A stretch of 64,000 bases of DNA from contig NZ_CP017634.1 in NCBI RefSeq assembly GCF_002777255.1, positions 3,236,903-3,300,902 of the forward strand. Reading direction: 5' to 3'. The notes below the pieces were generated by a model. It searched no databases. It saw nothing but the letters and a program-made list of their open reading frames with translations, and was not told the origin of the DNA. The position numbers were made by a program, and so were the translations under genes. Below are positions 8,925 through 17,262 of the stretch, piece by piece. Position 1 is the first letter of the stretch. Each line of letters opens with the position of its first letter. The DNA comes from Candidatus Formimonas warabiya. Lineage in GTDB: Bacteria > Bacillota > Dehalobacteriia > Dehalobacteriales > Dehalobacteriaceae.

Positions 8925-9955
8925 TGATTTTCTCCCCCTACCTCCATCATCACCTTCATCCCCTGATAGGCGGCGACAATATCCAGCCCCTCCTGGAGTT
9001 TTTCCAGGGGCAGCAGATGAGAAATCAATTTTTCTACCTTCACCCGGCCTGTTTCAATAAAATTCAAGGCTTGATGAAACTCGTTGCCCGTACTGTCCGC
9101 CGAGCCCAGAATCGTTAATTCTTGATAATGAATCAGGTTGGGGTCAATGATTAAGGGGTCTACCGGATAAATCCCGGCAAAAATATTTAAGCGTCCCCCT
9201 ACAGCTAAAGCTTTTGCCGTTTCCACCACCAGCGGAGCCGATTGTACCGCCACCACAGCGGCATCCGCCCCTTTTCCCTGATTTACTTCTTTGACGGCTT
9301 TTGCCAGATCTAAGCCGGAACTGCTCCGGATCACCGCATCTGCCCCTAATTCTAAGGCCAGATCCAGGCGTTCCTGAAGTAAATCAGCCACAATCACCTT
9401 TGCTCCAAAATAGCGGGCAACCTGGGCATGCATCTGGCCGATGGGTCCTGCTCCCACCACCAGCTCTGTTTCACCGGGTTTTAGATGAAGTTTGCACTGT
9501 CCCCGGTAAACGGTGGCTAAAGGTTCGGTAAAAGCAGCCGCCTTCATACTGGTCCCTTGGGACCGGATGAGATGAATATTCTTTCGGGGACACTTGGCAT
9601 ATTCCGCGAATCCCCCGGGAAGATAGGTAGGATTTGTGCACAAATTGCTTCTATCTTCTCGACAGTTGTCACAATAGCCGCACTTGACGATAAAGTCCCC
9701 TACCACCCGCTGGCCGATGGCCAGATCACGTACTTTTTGACCTACTTCCACGACCGTCCCGGCAATTTCGTGACCCAGTATTCTGGGCAGGGGCACCTTT
9801 TTTTTACCTAGATAGGCCCGCAGGTCCCAAGGGCAAATACCGCAATAGGCCACCTTGATTAACACTTCATCAGGCTCCAGGTCATAAATCGGCACCTCTT
9901 TGGATTCAATCGCATTAGGGGCCACAAGCCACATGGACTGCATTGTTTTGACCAT
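8921..9955 (-). CDS. Zinc-dependent medium-chain dehydrogenase (sorbitol/threonine dehydrogenase-like), first enzyme gene of operon
   Basis: The 344-aa dehydrogenase has catalytic-zinc residues C41 (CGICPWD) and H62-E63 (GHEIAG). Its structural-zinc cysteines are C92, C95, C98 and C106, and its NAD-binding segment is VVGAGPIGQM. The start at ATG 9955 is set by GAAGGAGGT at 9961-9969; a longer frame begins upstream but would place this site inside the gene. It lies 28 bases after the GntR regulator gene and is coupled to the kinase. It likely makes the keto-sugar used by the kinase. It is a diverged relative of the other dehydrogenase in the operon, not a recent copy. Confidence 0.87.
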   Translation of the reverse strand: MVKTMQSMWLVAPNAIESKEVPIYDLEPDEVLIKVAYCGICPWDLRAYLGKKKVPLPRILGHEIAGTVVEVGQKVRDLAIGQRVVGDFIVKCGYCDNCREDRSNLCTNPTYLPGGFAEYAKCPRKNIHLIRSQGTSMKAAAFTEPLATVYRGQCKLHLKPGETELVVGAGPIGQMHAQVARYFGAKVIVADLLQERLDLALELGADAVIRSSSGLDLAKAVKEVNQGKGADAAVVAVQSAPLVVETAKALAVGGRLNIFAGIYPVDPLIIDPNLIHYQELTILGSADSTGNEFHQALNFIETGRVKVEKLISHLLPLEKLQEGLDIVAAYQGMKVMMEVGGENQ

Positions 9956-9983
9956 GATCCTACCTCCTTCGCACTGCTTTGCT

Positions 9984-10733
9984 TTATTGATGGGCCTTTT
10001 TAACAAAATATTTAAACCGGTCCGCCCGGTTCACATTATGGGAATATTCAATCGGTACCCCCTGCTCCGAATAAGTAACGCCTTCAATGACAAGAAGAGG
10101 ATCCCCCACATTCACTTTGAGCAGTTCGGCCTGGCGCCGGCTGGCCACAATGGCCTGTACCGTTTCCTCCACATCCGTCAGGTGAATTCCCTTACGGGCC
10201 AGCAAGGCCCACAAGGATACTTCCTGCTTCAGCTCTTCAATGGTCAAAGAGGTTCCTTCCGGTAATTTTAAAAAGGACTGGTTGTAAGAAAGGGGTTCGC
10301 CATTATCTACGGTACGCAAACGCTCTACCACCCACACCATTTCTCCTTCCCCTATTTTTAAAGCCTGACAAACTTGGCCGACGGCATGTTCAAATCTTAA
10401 GTCCAGAAGTGTGGACCCCGGTTTACGCCCGCTAAAACTCATATCCTCCGAAAAACTTCTCAATTCCCCTATGACACGCCGGATTTTCGGTTGGGCGACA
10501 AAGGTTCCTTTTCCTTGTTGTCTGACCAGATAGCCTTCTTGGACCAGTTCTTGGATGGCAAGCCTCACGGTCATGCGACTTACCTGATGGATTTCGATCA
10601 ATTCTCTTTCTGCGGGAATCAGGTCTCCGGGTTTGACAATTCCCTGGCTAATTTGATTCAGAATGATTTGTTTGAGCTGATAATATAATGGTTCCGGAGC
10701 ATTGCGATCAATTCCCAACGGTACAATTTTCAT
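9984..10733 (-). CDS. GntR-family transcriptional regulator, HutC/UTRA type
   Basis: The 249-aa regulator has an N-terminal winged helix (PLYYQLKQIILNQI... PAERELIEIHQVSRMTVRLAIQELV ending in GKGTFVA). A UTRA ligand-binding domain follows, ending in EYSHNVNRADRFKY. UTRA domains bind small effectors, often phosphorylated sugars or amino-acid derivatives. The start ATG at 10733 follows GAAGGGAAA; a longer frame upstream lacks a ribosome binding site. It is the first gene of the operon and lies just downstream of a long inverted repeat that should be its operator. It is probably an autoregulated repressor relieved by a pathway intermediate. Confidence 0.9.
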   Translation of the reverse strand: MKIVPLGIDRNAPEPLYYQLKQIILNQISQGIVKPGDLIPAERELIEIHQVSRMTVRLAIQELVQEGYLVRQQGKGTFVAQPKIRRVIGELRSFSEDMSFSGRKPGSTLLDLRFEHAVGQVCQALKIGEGEMVWVVERLRTVDNGEPLSYNQSFLKLPEGTSLTIEELKQEVSLWALLARKGIHLTDVEETVQAIVASRRQAELLKVNVGDPLLVIEGVTYSEQGVPIEYSHNVNRADRFKYFVKKAHQ

Positions 10734-10831
10734 CAATTCATTTCCCTTCTTTAACTTCAAATTACGTTCTATCAAAAGAACCGGACAACCCAAGCAAAGA
10801 ATATGTAATTGTTACTCCTATTCTATGAATA

Positions 10832-10871
10832 GTTTATAACGTTATGACAAATTTGTTATAACATTATAAAC
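10832..10871. promoter_or_regulatory. Long inverted repeat, probable GntR operator
   Basis: Two 17-base arms (10832-10848 and 10855-10871) match at 15 of 17 positions around a central AAATTT. Each arm itself contains GTTATAAC-like half-palindromes, so two dimers could bind. The site lies about 100 bases upstream of the GntR start, where the operon promoter should be. A minus-strand TTGTCA at 10846-10851 could serve as a -35 element inside it. This is the pattern of a GntR/HutC operator; binding itself is inferred. Confidence 0.7.
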
Positions 10872-10878
10872 TTATCTT

Positions 10879-10932
10879 ACTATGTAAAAATAAAAAACTC
10901 AAGTTCTTTTTGTCAAATGAACTTGAGTTTTT
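10879..10932 (-). terminator. Strong terminator of the sensor kinase/response regulator operon
   Basis: A 14-bp perfect stem (10893-10906 with 10919-10932) closes a 12-base loop. On the minus strand it is followed by TTATTTTTA. It lies 43 bases after the stop of the AraC response regulator and before the GntR promoter, so it separates the two transcription units. Its A-rich foot would also permit some termination on the plus strand. Confidence 0.85.
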
Positions 10933-10974
10933 CTTATTAATTTATTGCCTTATTCTTGCGATTTAGATAAGCCA

Positions 10975-12600
10975 TTAATTATATTTAACGGCATCCCGGC
11001 GGTAGCTGATGGGGGTACACCCTTCATTCCGCTTAAAAACCTGGCTGAAATAACGGGCATCCCGGTAACCGACCCGGGCCGCGATCTCGGAAATTTGACA
11101 ATCCGTATTCAGCAACAACCGGCGCGCCTCTTCCATGCGCACCTGGGTGAGATACTCGGAAAAACTCCATCCCTTCACCTGCTTGAATAAGCGGCTAAAA
11201 TAACAGGGGCTGAGATAGACTTGGTGGGCTACGTCCTCCAGGCTTAATTCCTGATGATAGTTCTCTTCCACAAAACGCACGGCTTTTTCCACCAGACTGG
11301 CATTGCGGAATTCCCGAGACGCCCGCACTCTTCCCACCAGCTCGCCCAGCCAGGATAGGGCATGCTCCTGAATCAAGGCTACGGAATTCATGGAATTAAT
11401 TTCTTTATCGGAAGGAATGTTCAAGGAGGTCACTTCCTCCGGTTTTACCCCGCCTTCCACGGCGGCCCGGGAAGCCATGGCGGAAATCTCCAGCAGCTTC
11501 ATGCGCACATCTGCCCCATTCAGTTTCTGCTCCAGGGGAAAATCCGTCCAGAGAGCCAGGAAGTGCTGTTTCGTCCTCTCCCAGTCTCCCATGCGAATGG
11601 CCATGGCCATGCCTTTTTCATTTCCCTGTTCAAAGAGAATGCCGGAATCATGGGGGGTGGTGACGTCATCGGCGTGGATCGCCTGGTCTCCCCCATATAA
11701 AAGGCGGAATTCCCCGGCGGCCAAAGCCTCGGCATGAGACCGGGCCAGCCCGCTGGGTCCTTTGGCCGGCCGGCCCATGCCCACGGTAACGGTAGCTGTG
11801 GTGCCGGAGCGCACAGCGCAACAGATTTCCTCTCCCAGCTTTTGACTGGCCTCGCGCAGGGCTTGTTCCTCCTCGGCGTCTTCGGCAGGAAGGAGGACGA
11901 CAAATTGTCCGCTTCCCACCGGAACCATGAGCGCCCCCGGCCATTGATTGATCGCGGCTTGGATGGCATCTCCCACCTGTTTCTGGAGGATTTGATGCTC
12001 CAATTCCGACCGGTAGGTTTTATGCCCGCTTAAATTATCGATCCAGACATGGAGGGCTAAACGTAAGGTTTGATGAATATTGAGAAATTTCGCCCTGTTG
12101 GTTACTTCCTCCGCATTGGTCAGGCTGCCATTGACCAGGTCCATCACAAAGCCGACCCGGATCAGCGGCATCACATCCTGGAGGGTGGCGCGCAGTCTTT
12201 CCATTTCCTCTTTCGATTCCCGTTCCGAAGCCACCTGGGCATCCAAGCGGTCTAAAAGCTTGATCATTTCCTGGGTATCGACCGGTTTGAGCAGGTAATC
12301 CGAAATACCCAAACCCACTGCCTTTTTGGCATAATTAAATTCTCCGTAAGCACTGACCACCACCAGCCGGGTATCCGGCAGCGCCGGTCTTAACAACCGG
12401 GCCACTTCCATGCCGTCCAACCCAGGCATGCGAATATCCAGCAAAACCACGTCCGGTTTCACCGCCGTAGCAATGCGCACGGCTTCTTCCCCATCTCCCG
12501 CTTCCCCCACAATGCGGTCGCCGGGCCGGTATGTCTCCAAAATTAAGCGGATGCCCTGACGTTCTAAGGGTTCATCATCAACAATGAGAATATTCAACAC
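10975..12600 (-). CDS. Response regulator, YesN type: receiver plus AraC-family DNA-binding domain
   Basis: The 541-aa protein starts with a receiver domain (acidic DDE at 8-10, phospho-aspartate in VVLLDIRMPG, lysine in YLLKPVD). It has a long central linker with coiled-coil character and ends in two AraC helix-turn-helix motifs (LSLEDVAHQVYLSPCYFSRLF and ISEIAARVGYRDARYFSQVF). Its start overlaps the end of the sensor kinase gene by 7 bases. LytS-type sensors with YesN regulators usually control an adjacent transport or catabolic operon. The nearest such target is the GntR-led operon downstream, but other B12-related genes are possible. Confidence 0.9.
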   Translation of the reverse strand: MLNILIVDDEPLERQGIRLILETYRPGDRIVGEAGDGEEAVRIATAVKPDVVLLDIRMPGLDGMEVARLLRPALPDTRLVVVSAYGEFNYAKKAVGLGISDYLLKPVDTQEMIKLLDRLDAQVASERESKEEMERLRATLQDVMPLIRVGFVMDLVNGSLTNAEEVTNRAKFLNIHQTLRLALHVWIDNLSGHKTYRSELEHQILQKQVGDAIQAAINQWPGALMVPVGSGQFVVLLPAEDAEEEQALREASQKLGEEICCAVRSGTTATVTVGMGRPAKGPSGLARSHAEALAAGEFRLLYGGDQAIHADDVTTPHDSGILFEQGNEKGMAMAIRMGDWERTKQHFLALWTDFPLEQKLNGADVRMKLLEISAMASRAAVEGGVKPEEVTSLNIPSDKEINSMNSVALIQEHALSWLGELVGRVRASREFRNASLVEKAVRFVEENYHQELSLEDVAHQVYLSPCYFSRLFKQVKGWSFSEYLTQVRMEEARRLLLNTDCQISEIAARVGYRDARYFSQVFKRNEGCTPISYRRDAVKYN

Positions 12601-14429
12601 TCCTGATCCCTCCCTTCACGTTCCTGAAAAGGAAACGACAAGTGGAGCCTGGTTCCTTTCCCGGGGGAACTGTCGATATCCAAAGCACACCTGCTGCCGA
12701 ATTGATATTGCAGTCGCCTTAAGACGTTGGGCAGTCCTAAGCCGCCCACCTGGGTCCGGCTGTCGGATCTCACCCGCATCTGAAAGATGTCCTTTTTCAC
12801 CTGGTCCGGCATCCCCACCCCGTTATCTTCAATTTCAAAGCAGATTTGATCGTCTTCCAGCCAGCCCCGGACAGAGACAATGCCGCCTTTTTTCAGGGGC
12901 TCTAGGCCGTGCAGGCAGGCATTTTCCACCAAAGGCTGCAAAATCATGCAGGGCATCTGGCCACTCATGATGTCCTCATCAATTTCCACCCGGCTGGTAA
13001 TCCGTCCTTGAAAACGGGCCTCCTGAATGAGCAAAAAGTCTTGGACCGCCCGCACCTCTTCCCGCACACTGACCATAGACTTAACCTGGTATAAGCTGTA
13101 CCGCATGAGACGGGCCAGGGCTCCTACCACCCGTTCGGTAAGAGAGTCTCCCTGCAGCAAAGCTAAACGGGAAATGGTATTTAAGGCATTAAAAAGAAAA
13201 TGGGGATTTACTTGTAACTGTAAAGCATTTAGTTCTGCATCCTTTAAAGCTTCTTCCAGCCGGTGCTGGCGTTTCATAAAATGGATAAAGCTGGCCCGCT
13301 GCTCTTCCAACTGACGGTTGGCCGCCAGGGCCTGGCTCAAGTCGATAATCCGCCCGCCCAGAAAGGAGAGAAGCTGACACACATTCTCCAGTTTTTCTCT
13401 GGACAGCACGGGAATTCCTTCCGGACAATGGCCGGGAAGACAGTCCTCCTCCATCAAAAAGTGTCCCACCATGATCGCCCCTACCTTTCCCACGCTGCCA
13501 ATCAAAGGATAGGTAATTTCAATTAAACCGGCCCGGCAGCGATAGGCAAAGGCATCCTTTAATCCTTCCCACAAAGGTACGGTTTGATAGCCGATGTTGC
13601 CTAAAGCAGTCTTCACCTCGTGACAATATTTGGAACAACCCAGAAAGGATCCTGGCGCGGAAATGGGATGGCCCCAGGAATCCACCACCATCAGGTCAAG
13701 GCCCACCAGAGCGGAAAAGGCCTTTTGCAGTTCCTCCAAAGAAGTGCCGGAAAAAATATTTTCCAGAATAAAAGGGGCCGCCGGATCATCCGGGGAACTC
13801 ACTAATTCTTTAATCACCTGAACTCCTGAGACGGCATCGGCAGCGTAGGCATCCGCCCTGATTTTCGCAGCCAGTTCGGCACTTAGAGCCGCCCCCCCTA
13901 CAATCACTTTGACGTGGTCCCGGAGCCCGGCTTCCTGCAAAGCATCGACTGTCTCATTCATGGCTTTTACCGTGGTACTAAGGAGGGCGGACAGGCACAG
14001 GACCTGGGGTTTATGCTTGGCCACCGCCTCGACAAATCTTCCCGCCGAAACATCCACCCCTAAATCAAAAACCTCAAAGCCGGATGCCTCCAACATCAGC
14101 TTTAAGAGATTCTTGCCGATATCATGGAGGTCTCCCGCCACGGTGCCGATGACAGCTCTTCCGGCGATTGCCGCATTATGGGCCGCCATATGAGGCCGTA
14201 TTTCATTGAGCCCGGCATGCATGGCCCGGGCCGTGACAATCAGCTCGGTGACATAAATTTCATTGCGCTCAAACTTATTTCCTACGATATCCATAGCAGC
14301 CACCAGACCGGAGGAAATAATTTTCACCGGGTCCTCTCCCATGGCTAATGCTTTTTTTACCTGGTCCCGGACAGCCGCCGTATTTCCGCTGAGAATTGCC
14401 TCCACAATCTTATCAAATTGACCCGACAT
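12594..14429 (-). CDS. Hybrid sensor: cobalamin-binding domain + PocR domain + LytS-type histidine kinase
   Basis: The 611-aa protein has three parts. Residues 1-212 are a methyltransferase-corrinoid-protein-like B12 module with helical cap and Rossmann domain. It has the base-off signature D100-x-H102-x-x-G105 plus the downstream S147 and GG (178-179) expected around the nucleotide tail. Residues 220-365 are a PocR sensor domain with conserved cysteines C265, C269 and C298. Residues 380-601 are a soluble LytS/YesM-type kinase with phospho-acceptor H410 (QVNPHFLFNALN), N-box N503 and DNGVGM (535-540). No membrane segment is seen, so it senses in the cytosol. It probably reads corrinoid redox or methylation state, or a PocR ligand, and phosphorylates the AraC regulator encoded next. 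Confidence 0.88.
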   Translation of the reverse strand: MSGQFDKIVEAILSGNTAAVRDQVKKALAMGEDPVKIISSGLVAAMDIVGNKFERNEIYVTELIVTARAMHAGLNEIRPHMAAHNAAIAGRAVIGTVAGDLHDIGKNLLKLMLEASGFEVFDLGVDVSAGRFVEAVAKHKPQVLCLSALLSTTVKAMNETVDALQEAGLRDHVKVIVGGAALSAELAAKIRADAYAADAVSGVQVIKELVSSPDDPAAPFILENIFSGTSLEELQKAFSALVGLDLMVVDSWGHPISAPGSFLGCSKYCHEVKTALGNIGYQTVPLWEGLKDAFAYRCRAGLIEITYPLIGSVGKVGAIMVGHFLMEEDCLPGHCPEGIPVLSREKLENVCQLLSFLGGRIIDLSQALAANRQLEEQRASFIHFMKRQHRLEEALKDAELNALQLQVNPHFLFNALNTISRLALLQGDSLTERVVGALARLMRYSLYQVKSMVSVREEVRAVQDFLLIQEARFQGRITSRVEIDEDIMSGQMPCMILQPLVENACLHGLEPLKKGGIVSVRGWLEDDQICFEIEDNGVGMPDQVKKDIFQMRVRSDSRTQVGGLGLPNVLRRLQYQFGSRCALDIDSSPGKGTRLHLSFPFQEREGRDQEC

Positions 14430-14502
14430 CGCTATCTCGTCCTTTCAGCAGAGTGCAAAATCATCATGTGATAAATTACACTTATCATTTTATGCAAAAA
14501 CC

Positions 14503-14546
14503 GAAAAAAATATATAAAGGCCGCAGAGAGAAAGCCTCTTACGGCC
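14503..14546 (-). terminator. Terminator of rpoN
   Basis: A hairpin with stem GGCCG...CGGCC and an inner AGAG/CTCT helix spans 14519-14546. On the minus strand it is followed by TTTATATATTTTTTTC (14503-14517). It lies about 140 bases downstream of the rpoN stop and upstream of the sensor kinase start, so the kinase has its own promoter between 14430 and 14500. I see no convincing -24/-12 sigma-54 element there. Confidence 0.65.
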
Positions 14547-14682
14547 GGATATGATCAATTAAAGACTATTTTCCTTGAATGGAGTACCTCATTAAAGCTC
14601 CCCTCAAATAAAATTTTATTATTTATATAAGGATACCACAAGATTAAATTATTGCGAAATGTTAGCTTTGTTGCGAATTGAA

Positions 14683-16056
14683 TTAATATCTTTTTCTTTT
14701 GCTGGAGCTGGGGATACTTAAATCTTCCCGGTATTTTGCCACCGTACGGCGGGAAATATTGATTCCTTTTCCCTGCAAGAGATCCGTTAATTTTTGATCA
14801 CTGAGGGGCTGGTTGGGATTCTCCGCACTAATAAAGTCCTGAATCATTTTTTTAATCCAGTTGGCTGAGGCCGCATCCCCTTCCGAAGTGACGATGCCGC
14901 TGGCAAAAAAGAACTTCCAGGAAAAGGTCCCTCGGGGTGTTTGCACATATTTACTGCTGATGGCCCGGCTCACTGTTGATTCGTGGACCCCCACCTTTTC
15001 CGCTATTTCTTTTAAGGTGAGAGGAACCAGAAAAGCAATTCCCTTATCCAAAAATTCCCGCTGGTATTCCACCACGGCGGAAGCCACCTTATATAAGGTA
15101 ATGCGGCGCTGTTCAATGCTTCGGATCAGCCATACGGCCGAATTGAGCTTTCCTTCCACAAACTTGCGCACACTGTCGTCCACCTTTAAATCATTGCGCA
15201 CCAGATTGCGGTAATAGGAATTAATATTGAGCCGGGGAACAGTGGTATCATTGACTAAAACCACATATTCATTTCCTACCCGCTCAATGACGACGTCGGG
15301 GAGAATATATTCCACCGATTTTTCTTCCGCATACTGCAGCCCCGGCTTGGGATCCAGAGTTTTGATGGCGGATACCAGGTCCTGGGTTTCCTTCAAGGAA
15401 ATCTTAAGACTTTTGGCCACCAGGACCAATCTGTTCGCCGCAATATCATCCAGGTGGTTTTCAATCAATTCCACGAGCAATTCATATCTGGGATCACTGG
15501 GATCCAGCTGAAGTTCCAGGCATTCCCCCAGATTAGACGCACCCACGCCCGAAGGATCAAAGGTCTTGATGATCGTTAAAAGATCCGTAATATCCGAGGT
15601 ATTCACTTTGATAGCCTCGGCAATCTCGGGAATGGTGGTGGTCAAATAACCTTCATGATTAATGTTGTCGATAATATACTCGCCGATGCGGCTTTGCTGG
15701 GGGGTTAATTTAATAATATGGAGTTGAAACTTCAGGTAATCCTGGAGGGATGAATGCTGTACCGCCACGGGTTCAAAAACCGTCTCTTTTCTTTCCCGGG
15801 AAATACCCGGCCCCAGTCCCAAATCACTGGAATCGGCAAACAATTCCTTCAAGTCCGGGCTCCCATCCTCATTTCCCGGCAGATCAGATTCCCCGGCCAA
15901 ACCTTCCGGCAATTCCAGCACCGGGTTTTCTTCCAATTGCTGCTGAATATAATTGGTCAGTTCCAAGGCAGGCAAAGTCAAGACCGTAATGGCCTGTTTC
16001 AGTTCCGGGGTCATAATCAGTTTTTGGCTTTGTTCCAGGATGAGTTTTGGTTCCAT
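14683..16056 (-). CDS. rpoN: RNA polymerase sigma-54 factor RpoN
   Basis: The 457-aa sigma factor has the glutamine/leucine-rich region I (LEQSQKLIMTPELKQAITVL), an acidic region II, the core-binding and helix-turn-helix region (KEIAEKVGVHESTVSRAI) and a C-terminal RpoN box variant SRRTVAKYR (435-443). It directs transcription from -24/-12 promoters and needs AAA+ activators, none of which is encoded in this window. The start ATG at 16056 follows AAGGTGAAA. It is a single-gene unit by its flanking gaps. Confidence 0.95.
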   Translation of the reverse strand: MEPKLILEQSQKLIMTPELKQAITVLTLPALELTNYIQQQLEENPVLELPEGLAGESDLPGNEDGSPDLKELFADSSDLGLGPGISRERKETVFEPVAVQHSSLQDYLKFQLHIIKLTPQQSRIGEYIIDNINHEGYLTTTIPEIAEAIKVNTSDITDLLTIIKTFDPSGVGASNLGECLELQLDPSDPRYELLVELIENHLDDIAANRLVLVAKSLKISLKETQDLVSAIKTLDPKPGLQYAEEKSVEYILPDVVIERVGNEYVVLVNDTTVPRLNINSYYRNLVRNDLKVDDSVRKFVEGKLNSAVWLIRSIEQRRITLYKVASAVVEYQREFLDKGIAFLVPLTLKEIAEKVGVHESTVSRAISSKYVQTPRGTFSWKFFFASGIVTSEGDAASANWIKKMIQDFISAENPNQPLSDQKLTDLLQGKGINISRRTVAKYREDLSIPSSSKRKRY

Positions 16057-16167
16057 ACCATTTCACCTTATATTCATTCATTATTCTTTATATATTTATA
16101 GTATTCTTTTTTTTGGCCGGAATTCCTGTTATTTCAACAATAAAAGCCTTAAAACTTATTCACCTTT

Positions 16168-17130
16168 TTAAATTTTATTTTTTTGCCCTTGGATTTTTTC
16201 TGCAATCATCTCTAATTTTCGCATTCTGTGACTGATCCCTGATTTGCCTAACCTGGGTGTGGCCGCCTCACCTAATTCTTTCAAACTGATGTCCGGATAA
16301 GCCAGGCGCAGTTCCGCCACCTGCCTTAAAGCGGTGGGCAGCTTATCCAGCCCCATGACGGACTGAATGATCTTAATGGACTCGATCTGCCGCACCGCCG
16401 CATTTACCGTTTTGTTTAAATTGGCGGTCTCACAGTTAACCAGGCGATTGACCTGATTTCTCATGTCCTTCATAATCCGGGTATTTTCAAAGTCCAGCAA
16501 GGCATGATGGGCCCCCATGATGTTGAGGCAATTGACAATTTGTTCACTTTCTTTGAGATAAACCACGTACCAGTTTTTCCGTCTGCTGATCTTAGCGGTG
16601 AGGTCAAAGTCCTGAAGCAGCGCGGCAATCGCTTCTGCATGGGCGCTATCATTGGTGATAATCTCCAGATGATAGGTCCCTTCCGGATTATTCACCGACC
16701 CTCCCCCTAAAAAGGCCCCGCGCAAGTAAGCCCGTTTACAGCACTGATTTTTCACCAGGCTCCGGGGAAAGGTATCCCGAAAATCCGGAATCCAATGATT
16801 ATTCTGATCTGTTAGTCCTAAAATATGTAATACTTGCCCGACCTGAGGCTGGGGGGGAATACGGATAGAATAGACATTGTTCTTTTTTAGCCTGCTTTTT
16901 CTGTGCACCAGGATCTCTGTCTGGATATCAAATAATTCTTTCGCCAGTTTAAATATCTTGCGCGCTACGGCAGCGTTTTCCGTAATCACGGAAATGGACA
17001 CTTTTTGATAGGAGCTGATTTGTATGGTACCGTCCATCCTGATCAAGGCTACAAATTCAGCCAACTGGCAGCACCGTTTATAGGAAATAATGTGGGCCAA
17101 TTCATCCTTTGTTTTGACCGAAAAAGACAC
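16168..17130 (-). CDS. whiA: DNA-binding protein WhiA
   Basis: The protein (320 aa from the chosen start) has the two-lobed LAGLIDADG-like N-terminal domain and the C-terminal helix-turn-helix ([20 protein letters not shown]...[16 protein letters not shown]) of WhiA. In Gram-positive bacteria WhiA affects division and chromosome segregation. I chose the GTG at 17130, which gives the family-typical N-terminus ([12 protein letters not shown]) and follows AGAGGTGG. A longer frame to 17193 lacks a binding site. It is the last gene of the rapZ-yvcK-whiA cluster. Confidence 0.94.
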   Translation of the reverse strand: MSFSVKTKDELAHIISYKRCCQLAEFVALIRMDGTIQISSYQKVSISVITENAAVARKIFKLAKELFDIQTEILVHRKSRLKKNNVYSIRIPPQPQVGQVLHILGLTDQNNHWIPDFRDTFPRSLVKNQCCKRAYLRGAFLGGGSVNNPEGTYHLEIITNDSAHAEAIAALLQDFDLTAKISRRKNWYVVYLKESEQIVNCLNIMGAHHALLDFENTRIMKDMRNQVNRLVNCETANLNKTVNAAVRQIESIKIIQSVMGLDKLPTALRQVAELRLAYPDISLKELGEAATPRLGKSGISHRMRKLEMIAEKIQGQKNKI

Positions 17131-17236
17131 CCCAACCACCTCTGATATATTATAACATAAAAACAGCACCCTTAACCAAGGGCCATTTTCCATTTGTCAG
17201 AAGCGTCCGGGGGAAGGGCTTTTTGACGGCGGGAAG

Positions 17237-17262
17237 GTGTCAGGAGACCCCCCTGACAGGGG
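17237..17262. repeat. Degenerate GGTGTCAGG-type palindrome between yvcK and whiA
   Basis: Stem TGTCAGG / CCTGACA (17239-17245 and 17253-17259) flanks AGACCCC. The outer sequence AAGGTGTCAGG and the inner CCCCTGACA match the ends of the perfect palindrome at 51970-52031, so this looks like a decayed or short member of that family. It starts right after the yvcK stop and could also act as a transcript-end hairpin, although no T-run follows. Confidence 0.55.

Noticed and set aside
1-10733. Operon as an AI-2 (Lsr) system, from the FGGY kinase and LsrF-like aldolase
   Set aside because: No LsrB-type binding protein, Lsr transporter or LsrR/LsrG is present, and the deaminase, oxidase and Ftr-like genes do not belong to Lsr.
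14430-14502. Sigma-54 promoter before the B12-linked kinase, suggested by adjacent rpoN
   Set aside because: No GG/GC pair at -24/-12 spacing was found; TTGCA words are present but lack the partner element.
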